DNA of 64,000 bases from JABDQA01 sp963824415 (lineage in GTDB: Bacteria; Desulfobacterota; Desulfobulbia; Desulfobulbales; Desulfocapsaceae), in NCBI GenBank assembly GCA_963824415.1, contig CAWGPM010000008.1:124001-188000 (forward strand). The letters run 5' to 3'. Positions 28,148 through 36,110 of the stretch are shown piece by piece. The notes beneath the pieces are model-generated. The model ran no database searches, was not told the origin of the DNA, and saw only the letters and a program-made list of their open reading frames with translations. The position numbers and the translations under genes were made by a program. How positions within the stretch are numbered: position 1 is the stretch's first letter; each line of letters starts with the position of its first letter.

Positions 28148-28257
28148 AGGTAATTCCTGAGTGTGGAAAAGCAAGACTTTTTCACAGGAATGTGAAAAAA
28201 CAAAAACCAATAAATTTCAAGTCGTTATTTTGTTTCCGGAGCGGGTCGGGGGATGAC

Positions 28258-28287
28258 GGCCGGACCTGCGTCTATCCAGGTCCGGCC
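28258..28287 (-). terminator. Terminator-like hairpin after ilvD
   Basis: Perfect 11-bp stem, GGCCGGACCTG at 28258-28268 with its complement at 28277-28287, and an 8-nt loop, 38 nt past the ilvD stop. It lacks a U tract on the minus strand, so it may act mainly as an mRNA end-stabiliser. Confidence 0.5.
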
Positions 28288-28325
28288 ATCTGATTTAGTG
28301 TACAATACTGGCCTGCAACCGATTA

Positions 28326-30161
28326 CTAATCGGGTAATACCCTAACCGCACCCCGGTCAGCGGAGGTGGCGAGCAGCGCGTAGGCCTGCAGGGCCGTGGT
28401 GATATTCCGGGGTCTTGCAGGCGGGGTAAAGGCCGCCGCTCCGCGGCTTTCTTCCCGCTGACGTCGTTGTTGAAGGGTTTCGGGGTCAACGGCGACATTG
28501 ATGCTGCGTTTGGGAATATCGATCTCGATGGGGTCGCCGTCCTCGATCAGCGCGATCGTTCCTCCGGCTGCCGCTTCAGGGGAGACGTGACCAATCGAAA
28601 GTCCTGAGGTGCCGCCGGAGAATCTGCCGTCGGTAACCAGCGCACAGGCCTGGCCGAGGTGCCTCGATTTGAGATAGGAGGTTGGGTAGAGCATCTCCTG
28701 CATGCCCGGACCGCCGCGCGGCCCTTCGTAGCGGATTACGACCACGTCGCCGGCGCTGATTTTATCATCTAGAATCGCCTCGCAGGCGTCATCCTGGGAG
28801 CTGAACACCCGGGCGGTCCCCGAGAACACCAGGATGGACTCGTCGACGCCGGCCGTTTTGACGATGCAGCCGTTTTCGGCAATATTGCCAAACAGCACCG
28901 CCAGGCCGCCGTCTTTGCTGTAGGCATGCTCTATCGAGCGGATGCAGCCGGTGCGGCGGTCCAGGTCGGCCTCTTCGTAATACTTCTCCTGCGAGCCCAT
29001 CACCAGGTTGCGGCCCATGGCTCCGGGAGCGCTGAGGTAGAGTTGCCTGGCCTTTGCGGTCGCGGTATCGCTGGCGATGTCGTGCGTCTTGAGCACGGCG
29101 GCGAGGCTGGGGCTGTCCACTCGGCTGACCGAGGTATCGAGAAGCCCGGCCCGGTCGAGTTCAGCCATGATGGCCATGATCCCGCCGGCCCGGTTGACGT
29201 CCTCCACATGATATGATGAAGAAGGCGACACCTTGCAGAGGTTCGGAATCTTGCGGGACAGATGGTCGATGTCCGCCATGGTGAAGTCGACCCCGGCCTC
29301 GAAGGCAATGGCCAGCAGATGCAGTACGGTGTTGGTGGACCCGCCCATCGCGATATCGAGCGACATCGCATTCATGAAGGCGGCCTTGGAGCCGATCGAA
29401 CGGGGCAGCACCGTAGCGTCTTCACGCTCGTACCAGGCCTGAGCCATCTCCACGATGCGCTCGGCAGCCTGCTCGAAGAGTTTGGTCCGGTTGGCGTGGG
29501 TGGCCACTACCGTGCCGTTGCCCGGTAGGGCCAGGCCAAGAGCCTCATTGAGGCAGTTCATCGAGTTGGCGGTGAACATCCCGGAGCAGGACCCGCAGGT
29601 CGGACAGGCGCAGCGTTCCACTTCCTCCATTACCGAATCGGAGACTTCCTGGTCGGCGGCCATAACCATCGCATCGATCAGGTCGTATTTTCTCTTGCCG
29701 TCGCTGCCGGCCTCCATCGGCCCGCCGGATACGAAGATCGCCGGAATGTTGAGGCGCATCGCGGCCATCAGCATGCCGGGGGTGATTTTGTCGCAGTTGG
29801 AGATGCAGATCATCGCATCGACGGTGTGGGCATTGCACATATACTCGATGCTGTCCGCAATGAGATCGCGCGAAGGCAGGGAGTAGAGCATGCCGTCGTG
29901 GCCCATGGCAATGCCGTCATCGATGGCGATGGTGTTGAATTCGGCCGCAAAGCAGCCGTGTCCGGCGATGATCGATTTTATCTGCTGGCCGATTTCATGC
30001 AGGTGCACATGACCCGGGACGAACTGGGTAAAAGAGTTGACGATACCGATGATAGGTTTGCCGATCTGTTCCTCGGTCATACCGTTTGCCCGCCAGAGGC
30101 TGCGGGCCCCGGCCATTCGTCTTCCCTGGGTTGTGGTGGCGCTGCGTAACTGGATTGCCAT
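28326..30161 (-). CDS. ilvD: Dihydroxy-acid dehydratase
   Basis: Dehydrates 2,3-dihydroxy-isovalerate and -methylvalerate to the 2-oxoacids of valine and isoleucine biosynthesis. IlvD/Edd signatures are present: CDKITPGMLMAAMRLNIPA with a cluster cysteine, CGSCSGMFTANSMNC, GGSTNTVLHLLAIA, and near the C-terminus TDGRFSGGTSGLSIGHVSPEAA. Fe-S cysteines of the family are in place. The ATG at 30161 (MAIQLRSATTTQGR) is preferred: AGAGGTG lies seven nt upstream, and the N-terminus matches the family. The longer frame to 30203 adds 14 unsupported residues. It is transcribed divergently from the pilus ATPase gene; the 144-bp gap is AT-rich. Confidence 0.97.
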   Translation of the reverse strand: MAIQLRSATTTQGRRMAGARSLWRANGMTEEQIGKPIIGIVNSFTQFVPGHVHLHEIGQQIKSIIAGHGCFAAEFNTIAIDDGIAMGHDGMLYSLPSRDLIADSIEYMCNAHTVDAMICISNCDKITPGMLMAAMRLNIPAIFVSGGPMEAGSDGKRKYDLIDAMVMAADQEVSDSVMEEVERCACPTCGSCSGMFTANSMNCLNEALGLALPGNGTVVATHANRTKLFEQAAERIVEMAQAWYEREDATVLPRSIGSKAAFMNAMSLDIAMGGSTNTVLHLLAIAFEAGVDFTMADIDHLSRKIPNLCKVSPSSSYHVEDVNRAGGIMAIMAELDRAGLLDTSVSRVDSPSLAAVLKTHDIASDTATAKARQLYLSAPGAMGRNLVMGSQEKYYEEADLDRRTGCIRSIEHAYSKDGGLAVLFGNIAENGCIVKTAGVDESILVFSGTARVFSSQDDACEAILDDKISAGDVVVIRYEGPRGGPGMQEMLYPTSYLKSRHLGQACALVTDGRFSGGTSGLSIGHVSPEAAAGGTIALIEDGDPIEIDIPKRSINVAVDPETLQQRRQREESRGAAAFTPPARPRNITTALQAYALLATSADRGAVRVLPD

Positions 30162-30305
30162 GCTCTTCACCTCTTTGAATGAAAAACCGCCCGGAACCGA
30201 CATCGGTAGGAGCGGAAAATGTTAGAAAAAACTGTACTTTTTGCAAAATCTATTACAGTATACAATGAAAATAAAGTGTCTTGCACAATTTTTCAGGAGG
30301 AGACC

Positions 30306-31475
30306 ATGAAAAAGACGGAGATTGATTATTGGATCGCCGCAATGCTGGAATCCCATTCCAATGTTTCCGACCTCAATATCACCGTTGGCAAAACCCTGCA
30401 GGTTGAATCAGCCGGTATCCTGAAACCGGTGGCGGTAGAGCCGCCTGTCAAGGAACTCACCCCGTTCCAGTCGGAAACCTTCGCCCTGAACCTGATCGGC
30501 AACAACAAGCGCTTGCTCACCGACCTGGTGGTCAACGGCTCCTGCGACCTCTCCTATGCATTCGGCGAGGAGGCGCGATTCAGGGTAAATGTCTTTACCC
30601 AGAAGGGCCAGATAACCACGGTGATGCGAAAGCTTGAAAACAAGATTCCGTCGATTGAGACCATGAATTTTCCCCACGCCTTCGAGAAGATGGCCCGGGA
30701 ACTCAACGGCATTGTCATTTTCACCGGTGCCACCGGTACCGGTAAGACCACCTCCCTGGCGGCGCTGCTGAACCGGATCAACGAAGAGCGGGCGGTGCAT
30801 GTGGTCACCCTGGAAGACCCGATAGAGTATATGCATGAGCACAATGTGGCCACCTTCAACCAGCGCGAGCTGGGGCACGATTTTTCCACCTATGCAATGG
30901 GTATGCGGGCGGCGCTCAGGCAGGCACCCAAGGTTATTCTGGTGGGCGAGATGCGGGACCGGGAGACCATGGAAATCGGTTTGACCGCGGCGGAAACCGG
31001 CCATCTGGTCCTCTCCACCCTGCATACCATCGATGCCGGTCAGGCGATCAACCGCTGCCTCGGCATGTTCGACCGGGATGAGCAGCCGCAGATCAGGCAC
31101 CGGCTGGCGGACACCGTCCGCTGGGTGGTCAGCCAGCGACTGCTGCCCCGCATCGGCGGCGGGCGGATCGCGGCCATGGAAATCCTCTGCACCAGCCTGC
31201 GGGTCAAAGACCTGATCCTCAACGGTGAATCGGAGGAAAAGACCTTCTACAAAGTTATCAAAGCAGGTTCCGCGCTGGAAATGCGCACCTTTGACCAGCA
31301 CATCCTGGAGCTCTTCAGCCACGGCCTGATAACCGAGCAGACGGCCGTCACCTATTGCTCGTACCGCAACGAGATCTTTCGCGGTATCGATCAGATCAAG
31401 GCGGCCCGGGGCGAGGCCACCTCGTCGCTCAAGGACTTGACGATGGAGGAAGAGGACGAGCAGTTCGGGTACTAG
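30306..31475 (+). CDS. Type IV pilus retraction ATPase, PilT/PilU family
   Basis: Hexameric cytoplasmic ATPase that powers pilus depolymerisation and twitching motility. The Walker A motif GATGTGKTT, the Asp box (VTLEDPIEYMH), Walker B (VILVGEMRDRETME) and the His box (GHLVLSTLHT) are intact. Length is 389 aa. The acidic C-terminal tail (DLTMEEEDEQFGY) and the divergent AIRNRE-like region point more to PilU than PilT. The ATG at 30306 follows a strong AGGAGG; the longer frame from 30219 crosses the promoter. A small zinc-ribbon protein follows after 78 nt. No other pilus genes are in the window, so its partner operon lies elsewhere. Confidence 0.92.
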   Translation: MKKTEIDYWIAAMLESHSNVSDLNITVGKTLQVESAGILKPVAVEPPVKELTPFQSETFALNLIGNNKRLLTDLVVNGSCDLSYAFGEEARFRVNVFTQKGQITTVMRKLENKIPSIETMNFPHAFEKMARELNGIVIFTGATGTGKTTSLAALLNRINEERAVHVVTLEDPIEYMHEHNVATFNQRELGHDFSTYAMGMRAALRQAPKVILVGEMRDRETMEIGLTAAETGHLVLSTLHTIDAGQAINRCLGMFDRDEQPQIRHRLADTVRWVVSQRLLPRIGGGRIAAMEILCTSLRVKDLILNGESEEKTFYKVIKAGSALEMRTFDQHILELFSHGLITEQTAVTYCSYRNEIFRGIDQIKAARGEATSSLKDLTMEEEDEQFGY

Positions 31476-31553
31476 AAGAGCCCGTGGCTGGGACCCGGCC
31501 ACCAGGAAACGGATCATCAACTAACGAAGCATCTCAGAACAAGAGAGACGGCT

Positions 31554-32228
31554 ATGAAGATCACATGTAGCGCTTGCGGTAAATCCCATCAGTCCAATGC
31601 CAAACTGGAAGCGAGCCTGAAAAAACTTCAACCGGGGCAGAAACTGCGTCTTAAATGCAGTCAATGCGGAGAGTCGATTCCGCTGGGCAGGGATAGCCTT
31701 AGGCAGGGACCTTCCAGTACAAGCCAGGTGAATCCGCCGCCGCCGCCGGATACATCCTGGCTGGAGGAAGGTATTTTCGACGACGAGGAGGTGGTCTCCG
31801 ATATTCCCCAGGCCATTGTTCTGATGCAGTCGGGCGAGGCTTGTGACAATGTCGGCTCGGCCCTGTCCGGTCTCGGCTATCGTGCCGAGGTCACAGATGA
31901 CCTGGACCAGGTGCTCGAACGGATGCAGTTCATCAACTACACCTGCATGGTGATGCATACCGATGCCCGGCCCGAAGAACTCGACCAGAATAGGCTGCAC
32001 CGCTATATATGCTCACTGGAAATGTCCCGCAGACGCAATATTTTCTACGTGCTCATCGGCAGTAATTTTAAAACCTTCTACAATATTCAGGCCCTGGCCT
32101 GTTCGGCCAACCTGGTGGTAAACGAAAAGGACGCACCTTATTTCGCGGTGATTCTGCGCAAGGCTATCCCTGAATATGAAGAGCTTTTCGGTCCCTATAT
32201 GGATGAGTTGAAAATCCAGGGTAAATAG
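31554..32228 (+). CDS. Zinc-ribbon protein with a receiver-like C-terminal domain
   Basis: A 224-aa soluble protein. Residues 1-45 are an MJ0042-type zinc ribbon with Cys5, Cys8, Cys35 and Cys38 (C-x2-C twice). A proline-rich linker (about residues 55-68, including a run of prolines) follows. Residues about 85-220 alternate hydrophobic strands and helices like a response-regulator receiver (QAIVLMQSGEACDNVGSALS, YTCMVMHTDARPEEL), but acidic phosphorylation residues are not recognisable. It probably shares a transcript with the PilT/PilU gene. Function is not known; a hairpin terminator (32255-32290) ends the unit. Confidence 0.75.
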   Translation: MKITCSACGKSHQSNAKLEASLKKLQPGQKLRLKCSQCGESIPLGRDSLRQGPSSTSQVNPPPPPDTSWLEEGIFDDEEVVSDIPQAIVLMQSGEACDNVGSALSGLGYRAEVTDDLDQVLERMQFINYTCMVMHTDARPEELDQNRLHRYICSLEMSRRRNIFYVLIGSNFKTFYNIQALACSANLVVNEKDAPYFAVILRKAIPEYEELFGPYMDELKIQGK

Positions 32229-32254
32229 CAGTTCCCTCAGCTCTGCTCATTTCT

Positions 32255-32290
32255 CCGGCAGTTGCCTTGCAGTTTCGGGGCAACTGCCGG
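32255..32290 (+). terminator. Terminator hairpin after the pilus ATPase/zinc-ribbon unit
   Basis: Perfect 12-bp stem, CCGGCAGTTGCC at 32255-32266 with its complement at 32279-32290, and a 12-nt loop, 27 nt past the stop. A pyrimidine-rich but C-heavy stretch follows, so intrinsic termination is plausible but not textbook. Confidence 0.6.
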
Positions 32291-32433
32291 CGCCTGTCTC
32301 TCTCCCCCCTCTGCACCATTTAAAATTGCTTGTCGCAACATGATCAGGATTTCGTTCTGGTTTTCTTTTTAAGCAGTGATTATCTGTGCTCATCAGTTGT
32401 GCACTAATGTGAGTAATCAACACGGGTGAACAG

Positions 32434-32931
32434 GTGATAAAATATATAAAGATACGTACCAAACGCAGGCCTGGCTTGCATGGCCTCTTTTGCCTACTCA
32501 TACTGCCGCTGCTGCTTGTCTCACCGGGCTGCAGCGAGGGAGAAGCCACCGGCAGTCTCCAGGATGAAGAACAGCAGAGTGCCAGACCCATATTTCGAAC
32601 CATACTCCCGGCGGAGGCCGCCGCGCTGATTGACGAACGCGATGACCTGCTGGTTATCGATGTCAGAACTGAACCTGAACGCCAGCAGTTCAGAATTGCC
32701 GACACCGATTTTGTGCCGGTCGGCGATGTAATCCGTGGGGTATTCAAGACCGAGCCCGACCGGCCGATCATGCTGCTCTGCGCGGTGGGGGGACGCAGCT
32801 ATATTGCCGGCAAAGTGCTGATTAGCAGGGGCTATCGTGAGGTATACAACCTCGATGGCGGCATCGAGGCCTGGCGGCGGGCGGGTTTTGCGGTACTCAA
32901 GGGGCCGGAGGATCGTGAAAAATCTCCTTAA
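32434..32931 (+). CDS. Rhodanese-domain lipoprotein
   Basis: A 165-aa exported protein. The N-terminus is basic, followed by a hydrophobic stretch and a lipobox-like VSPGC (Cys33), so it is probably lipid-anchored. Residues about 55-155 form a rhodanese domain: IDVRTEPERQQF, then active-site Cys116 in LLCAVGGRS, then YREVYNLDGGIEAWRRAGF. Such domains transfer sulfane sulfur through a cysteine persulfide. The start is a GTG at 32434; no ATG precedes the signal segment. It sits alone, between the pilus unit and rpsA. The physiological donor and acceptor are unknown. Confidence 0.88.
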   Translation: MIKYIKIRTKRRPGLHGLFCLLILPLLLVSPGCSEGEATGSLQDEEQQSARPIFRTILPAEAAALIDERDDLLVIDVRTEPERQQFRIADTDFVPVGDVIRGVFKTEPDRPIMLLCAVGGRSYIAGKVLISRGYREVYNLDGGIEAWRRAGFAVLKGPEDREKSP

Positions 32932-33015
32932 CTATATGAATTTAAATTTTAAATTTGATTTATTGCCGGCCGTCGGAGCCCTCAACCGGCGAGGACATCA
33001 GGGGGCAATAAAACC

Positions 33016-33044
33016 TTGTCCTTCCATTGTTTTCGTGCTATAAA
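33016..33044 (+). promoter_or_regulatory. rpsA promoter
   Basis: TTGTCC at 33016-33021 and TATAAA at 33039-33044 are separated by 17 bp, a near-consensus sigma-70 promoter. A start near 33051 gives a leader of about 125 nt. The leader holds a short stem (CTGAAG 33072-33077 / CTTCAG 33092-33097) followed by six Ts, which could attenuate transcription. Confidence 0.7.
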
Positions 33045-33176
33045 ATGTAATTTTCCTGTTGGGGTTGCTTTCTGAAGCCGGGATCGCACCCCTTCAGTTT
33101 TTTGGGCGTCTGTTCGTTAACAGGCAGAGATCAATATTAAAATCGTGCTGTGTAAACGGCACCAAGAGTAAACCCA

Positions 33177-34907
33177 ATGACAGAAGAAACTAACCAATCA
33201 AACCAGACAGACACAAATGAAGAGCTGAGTTTTGCCGAGCTTTTCGAAATGGAAGAAAACAACAAGGTTGTCGAGGTCGGCAATGTTGCCAACGGCACGA
33301 TTATCGGTGAAGACGACGATTGCTATCTTGTTGATGTGGGAGACAAAGCCGAGAGTTTCATTCCCAAATCCGAATTTCGCCTCGAAGAAGGTGATCAGAT
33401 CGGGGTCGGCGATGTTATCGAGGTTTTTGTTGAGCGCCGCAAGGACGAAGGCGGACTCCTGCTGTCCCGCGAAAAAGCAATTGCGATCAAGGTATGGGAA
33501 GACATCGCCCAGATCCAGGAAGCCGACGGCACCATTCAGGGTACCATCGAGAGCCGGGTCAAGGGCGGTATGTCGGTGGATATCGGCGTGCCTGCCTTCC
33601 TGCCCTATTCTCAGATCGATTTGCGGCCGGTTAAGGATCTCGATGCTTTGATTGGTCAATTATATGATTTCAAGATTCTCAAGTTCAATCGCAAACGCAA
33701 CAACGTCGTGATCTCCCGCCGGGCGATCCTCGAAGAGGAGCGCAACAAATTGCGCGAGGAAATGCGCTCCAGGCTCGAAGAAGGCCAGATCATCAGCGGT
33801 TCGGTCACCAATATCACCGATTACGGGCTGTTTATCGATATGGGCGGCATGGACGGTCTCTGCCATATCACCGATCTGAGCTGGGGACGGGTGTCTCACC
33901 CGGCCAAACTCTACAAGGTCGGTCAGGAAGTCGAGGTCAAGGTCCTCAAATACGACCGCGACAACGACCGCGTATCACTGGGCATCAAGCAGCTCCGCGA
34001 AGATCCGTGGGCAACGGTTGCTGAGCGCTACCCGGTTGGTGAAAAAGCCGTGGGCAAGGTTGTCTCGATCACCGATTACGGTGTCTTCGTCGAACTCGAG
34101 GAAGGGGTCGAGGGGCTGATCCACGTCTCTGAGATGACCTGGTCGAAAAAGCCGCGGCATCCCTCCAAGATCGTTACCGTCGGTGACCAGATCGAGATCA
34201 TGGTCTTGAACATCGAACCGGAGACCAAGCGGATATCGCTGGGCATGAAGCAGCTCCAGCCCAACCCGTGGGATATGGTCATCGAGAGTTATCCGGTCGG
34301 TGCCATCATCGAAGGCAAGATCAAGAATATTACCGATTTCGGGGTCTTTATCGGAATCGAGGAAGGTATCGACGGGCTGATCCATGTGTCTGATCTGTCC
34401 TGGACCGAGCGCATCAAGCACCCGGCGGAAAAATTTGCCAAAGGCGATACCATCCAGGCCGTCGTGCTGAAGATCGACAAGGAGAACGAGCGCTTCTCGC
34501 TTGGTGTCAAGCAGCTCACCCCGGATCCATGGCAGACCGCCTACAACAACTATCCGTCCGGCACCGTGGTCGAGGGCGAGATCACCAACGTAACCGATTT
34601 CGGGGTCTTCGTTAAACTCGAAGAAGGTATCGAAGGGTTGGTTCATGTCTCGGAGATTCCCAAAGACAAGGTCAAGAGTCCGGCCGAACATTACAATATC
34701 GGCGATACCCTGAAGGCCATCGTTATCAACGTATCCGCCAAAGATCGCAAAATCGGGTTGTCCGTGAAGACGCTCGAGGATGAAGGTGAAGCAGAGGCGG
34801 TCGAGAAGATCAAAAAGGCCGAAGCCGAGATTGCCGAGGCAGCGCCCGCCACCTTCGGCGACCTGCTCAAGGCAGCGGCAGAAGGAGGCCCCAAGACCGA
34901 AGAGTAA
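33177..34907 (+). CDS. rpsA: 30S ribosomal protein S1
   Basis: RNA-binding ribosomal protein needed for initiation on many mRNAs. Six S1 OB-fold repeats can be counted across 576 aa; the last four are strongly alike, with cores such as ITDYGLFIDMGGMDGLCHITDLSW, ITDYGVFVELEEGVEGLIHVSEMTW and VTDFGVFVKLEEGIEGLVHVSEI. The acidic N-terminus and alanine/glutamate-rich C-terminus are typical. It has a strong promoter and a strong terminator (34941-34980). The following gene is ihfB, the same order as in E. coli and many proteobacteria. Confidence 0.97.
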   Translation: MTEETNQSNQTDTNEELSFAELFEMEENNKVVEVGNVANGTIIGEDDDCYLVDVGDKAESFIPKSEFRLEEGDQIGVGDVIEVFVERRKDEGGLLLSREKAIAIKVWEDIAQIQEADGTIQGTIESRVKGGMSVDIGVPAFLPYSQIDLRPVKDLDALIGQLYDFKILKFNRKRNNVVISRRAILEEERNKLREEMRSRLEEGQIISGSVTNITDYGLFIDMGGMDGLCHITDLSWGRVSHPAKLYKVGQEVEVKVLKYDRDNDRVSLGIKQLREDPWATVAERYPVGEKAVGKVVSITDYGVFVELEEGVEGLIHVSEMTWSKKPRHPSKIVTVGDQIEIMVLNIEPETKRISLGMKQLQPNPWDMVIESYPVGAIIEGKIKNITDFGVFIGIEEGIDGLIHVSDLSWTERIKHPAEKFAKGDTIQAVVLKIDKENERFSLGVKQLTPDPWQTAYNNYPSGTVVEGEITNVTDFGVFVKLEEGIEGLVHVSEIPKDKVKSPAEHYNIGDTLKAIVINVSAKDRKIGLSVKTLEDEGEAEAVEKIKKAEAEIAEAAPATFGDLLKAAAEGGPKTEE

Positions 34908-34940
34908 CGGCATAGTTGTGCCGGACAACAAGAGAATAGG

Positions 34941-34980
34941 GGTTGCTTCACAGGCGTGTCATGTGAAGCAACCTTTTTTT
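34941..34980 (+). terminator. rpsA intrinsic terminator
   Basis: Perfect 11-bp stem, GGTTGCTTCAC at 34941-34951 with its complement at 34963-34973, an 11-nt loop and seven Ts at 34974-34980. It is a textbook rho-independent terminator and separates rpsA from ihfB, so ihfB must have read-through or its own promoter. Confidence 0.92.
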
Positions 34981-35015
34981 ATATCCTACCCGATCGAACC
35001 TGAGGATCAGAGCAT

Positions 35016-35306
35016 ATGAGCATGTTAAAAAAGGAGCTGGTTGACCGGATCAGCGATAATCTGGCCATCCATAAACAGGATGTCACCGTTGCGGTCGATA
35101 TCATTCTCGATTCGATGGCCGAAGCGCTGTCCGAAGGACGCCGAATAGAGCTGCGCGGCTTCGGCAGCTTCTCGACCCGCAAACGCAAGGCCCGTCAGAC
35201 AAAAAATCCCCGCACCGGCGTGATGATGGATATCGACGAGCGCAAGACCATCCACTTCACCATGAGCAAATCTCTGAAAGAGGCGCTGATCAACGGAAAG
35301 GGCTGA
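35016..35306 (+). CDS. ihfB: Integration host factor subunit beta
   Basis: DNA-bending nucleoid protein of the HU/IHF family, 96 aa. Hallmarks: MLKKELVDRISDNL at the N-terminus, IELRGFGSFSTRKRKARQTKNPRTG forming the beta arm with the proline that intercalates in DNA, and a short C-terminal helix. Position directly after rpsA supports the beta rather than alpha subunit. It starts 36 nt after the rpsA terminator. Its 3' end overlaps the convergent YciO-type gene by 17 bp, which is unusual for two conserved genes but harmless to both frames. Confidence 0.92.
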   Translation: MSMLKKELVDRISDNLAIHKQDVTVAVDIILDSMAEALSEGRRIELRGFGSFSTRKRKARQTKNPRTGVMMDIDERKTIHFTMSKSLKEALINGKG

Positions 35307-35901
35307 CATCTCCCTTGCCGACCCTGAGAACCTCCGGCGTGTCGCCGGTCAGGTCAATGACCGAGGACGGATCCGGATACACCGGCCCGCCGTCGATGAT
35401 CACATCGACCCGGTTATTGAGCATCATGTCTATTTCATAGGCTTCGATGGGCGGGGCGCTATCGTCCTCGATGGGGATACTGGTATTGATGATCGGTGAA
35501 CCCAGAACTTCGAGCAGACTCAGGCAGATGGTGTTTTCGGGGACGCGGATACCCACCGTCTTCTGCTTGGTGGTCATGACTTTCGGGACCAGCTTGGTGC
35601 CGGGCAAAACAAAGGTGAACGGGCCGGGCAGGTTTTTTTTCAGCAGGCGATAGGCGGTGTTTGAAACATGTGCGTACTGGCTGATGTTTTTCAGGTCATA
35701 GCACATGAAGGAAAACGGTTTGTTGTTTGGTCTGCGTTTCAGGCGGATCAGCTTTTTTATCGCTTTCGGGTGAAAGATATCGCAGCCGATTCCGTAGCCG
35801 GTATCGGTCGGGTAGCAGATGACGGCACCGTGGCTGATCTGCTCAACCACAGAGCGAATCAGCCGAAGCTGAGGATTGTCGGGGTTTATTTCTACGATCA
35901 T
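35290..35901 (-). CDS. Sua5/YciO/YrdC-family protein (YciO type)
   Basis: The fold binds nucleotide and double-stranded RNA; TsaC/Sua5 members make threonylcarbamoyl-AMP for the t6A tRNA modification. Here GAVICYPTDTGYGIGCD, KRRPNNKPFSF and LPGPFTFVLPG are clear. The segment in place of TsaC STSAN reads SPIINTSIP, which fits the YciO branch, whose own role is less certain. Length 203 aa fits. I chose the ATG at 35901; a TTG at 35910 would add three residues. It is transcribed divergently from guaB and converges with ihfB. Confidence 0.88.
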   Translation of the reverse strand: MIVEINPDNPQLRLIRSVVEQISHGAVICYPTDTGYGIGCDIFHPKAIKKLIRLKRRPNNKPFSFMCYDLKNISQYAHVSNTAYRLLKKNLPGPFTFVLPGTKLVPKVMTTKQKTVGIRVPENTICLSLLEVLGSPIINTSIPIEDDSAPPIEAYEIDMMLNNRVDVIIDGGPVYPDPSSVIDLTGDTPEVLRVGKGDVSPFR

Positions 35902-36000
35902 AGCGTGCAATTCGACAAGCGCCTGGCGTCGGTGAAAAGAACAGCCTCCGGCTGATTCTCAAATCTGTTGTGCTGCACCAGCATGGTCCGTCTAAAACTG

Positions 36001-36030
36001 TTGAGCTTTTTAAATACAATGCTATACAAT
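36001..36030 (+). promoter_or_regulatory. guaB-guaA promoter
   Basis: TTGAGC at 36001-36006 is followed by TATACA at 36023-36028 (16 bp) or TACAAT at 36025-36030 (18 bp); the two -10 choices overlap. A leader of about 75 nt leads to a strong AAAGGAG ribosome-binding site before the guaB ATG. Confidence 0.6.
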
Positions 36031-36110
36031 AGAGCAACCACCCCTGCCCCTGGCCATAATGTCTAAGGGTTTCAGGAGGTTGTGGTGCCTTGTCAGCAAA
36101 GGAGTTACCT

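Larger units (their letters stand above)
27988..28325. other. Intergenic region between ilvD and the 2-oxoacid oxidoreductase operon (338 bp)
   Basis: Both flanking genes are on the minus strand. The stretch contains, from high to low coordinate, the ilvD terminator hairpin (28258-28287), an AT-rich segment, the operon promoter (28118-28147) with a Fur-box-like operator (28120-28138), and a leader of about 125 nt. I see no convincing small gene or riboswitch. Confidence 0.7.

Noticed and set aside
30408..31520. 370-residue minus-strand frame opposite the pilus ATPase gene
   Set aside because: Antisense to a gene with intact Walker, Asp and His boxes; no start signal or family similarity.
33975..34931. 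318-residue minus-strand frame opposite rpsA
   Set aside because: Its repeats are mirror images of S1-domain repeats on the coding strand, so it is a shadow frame.
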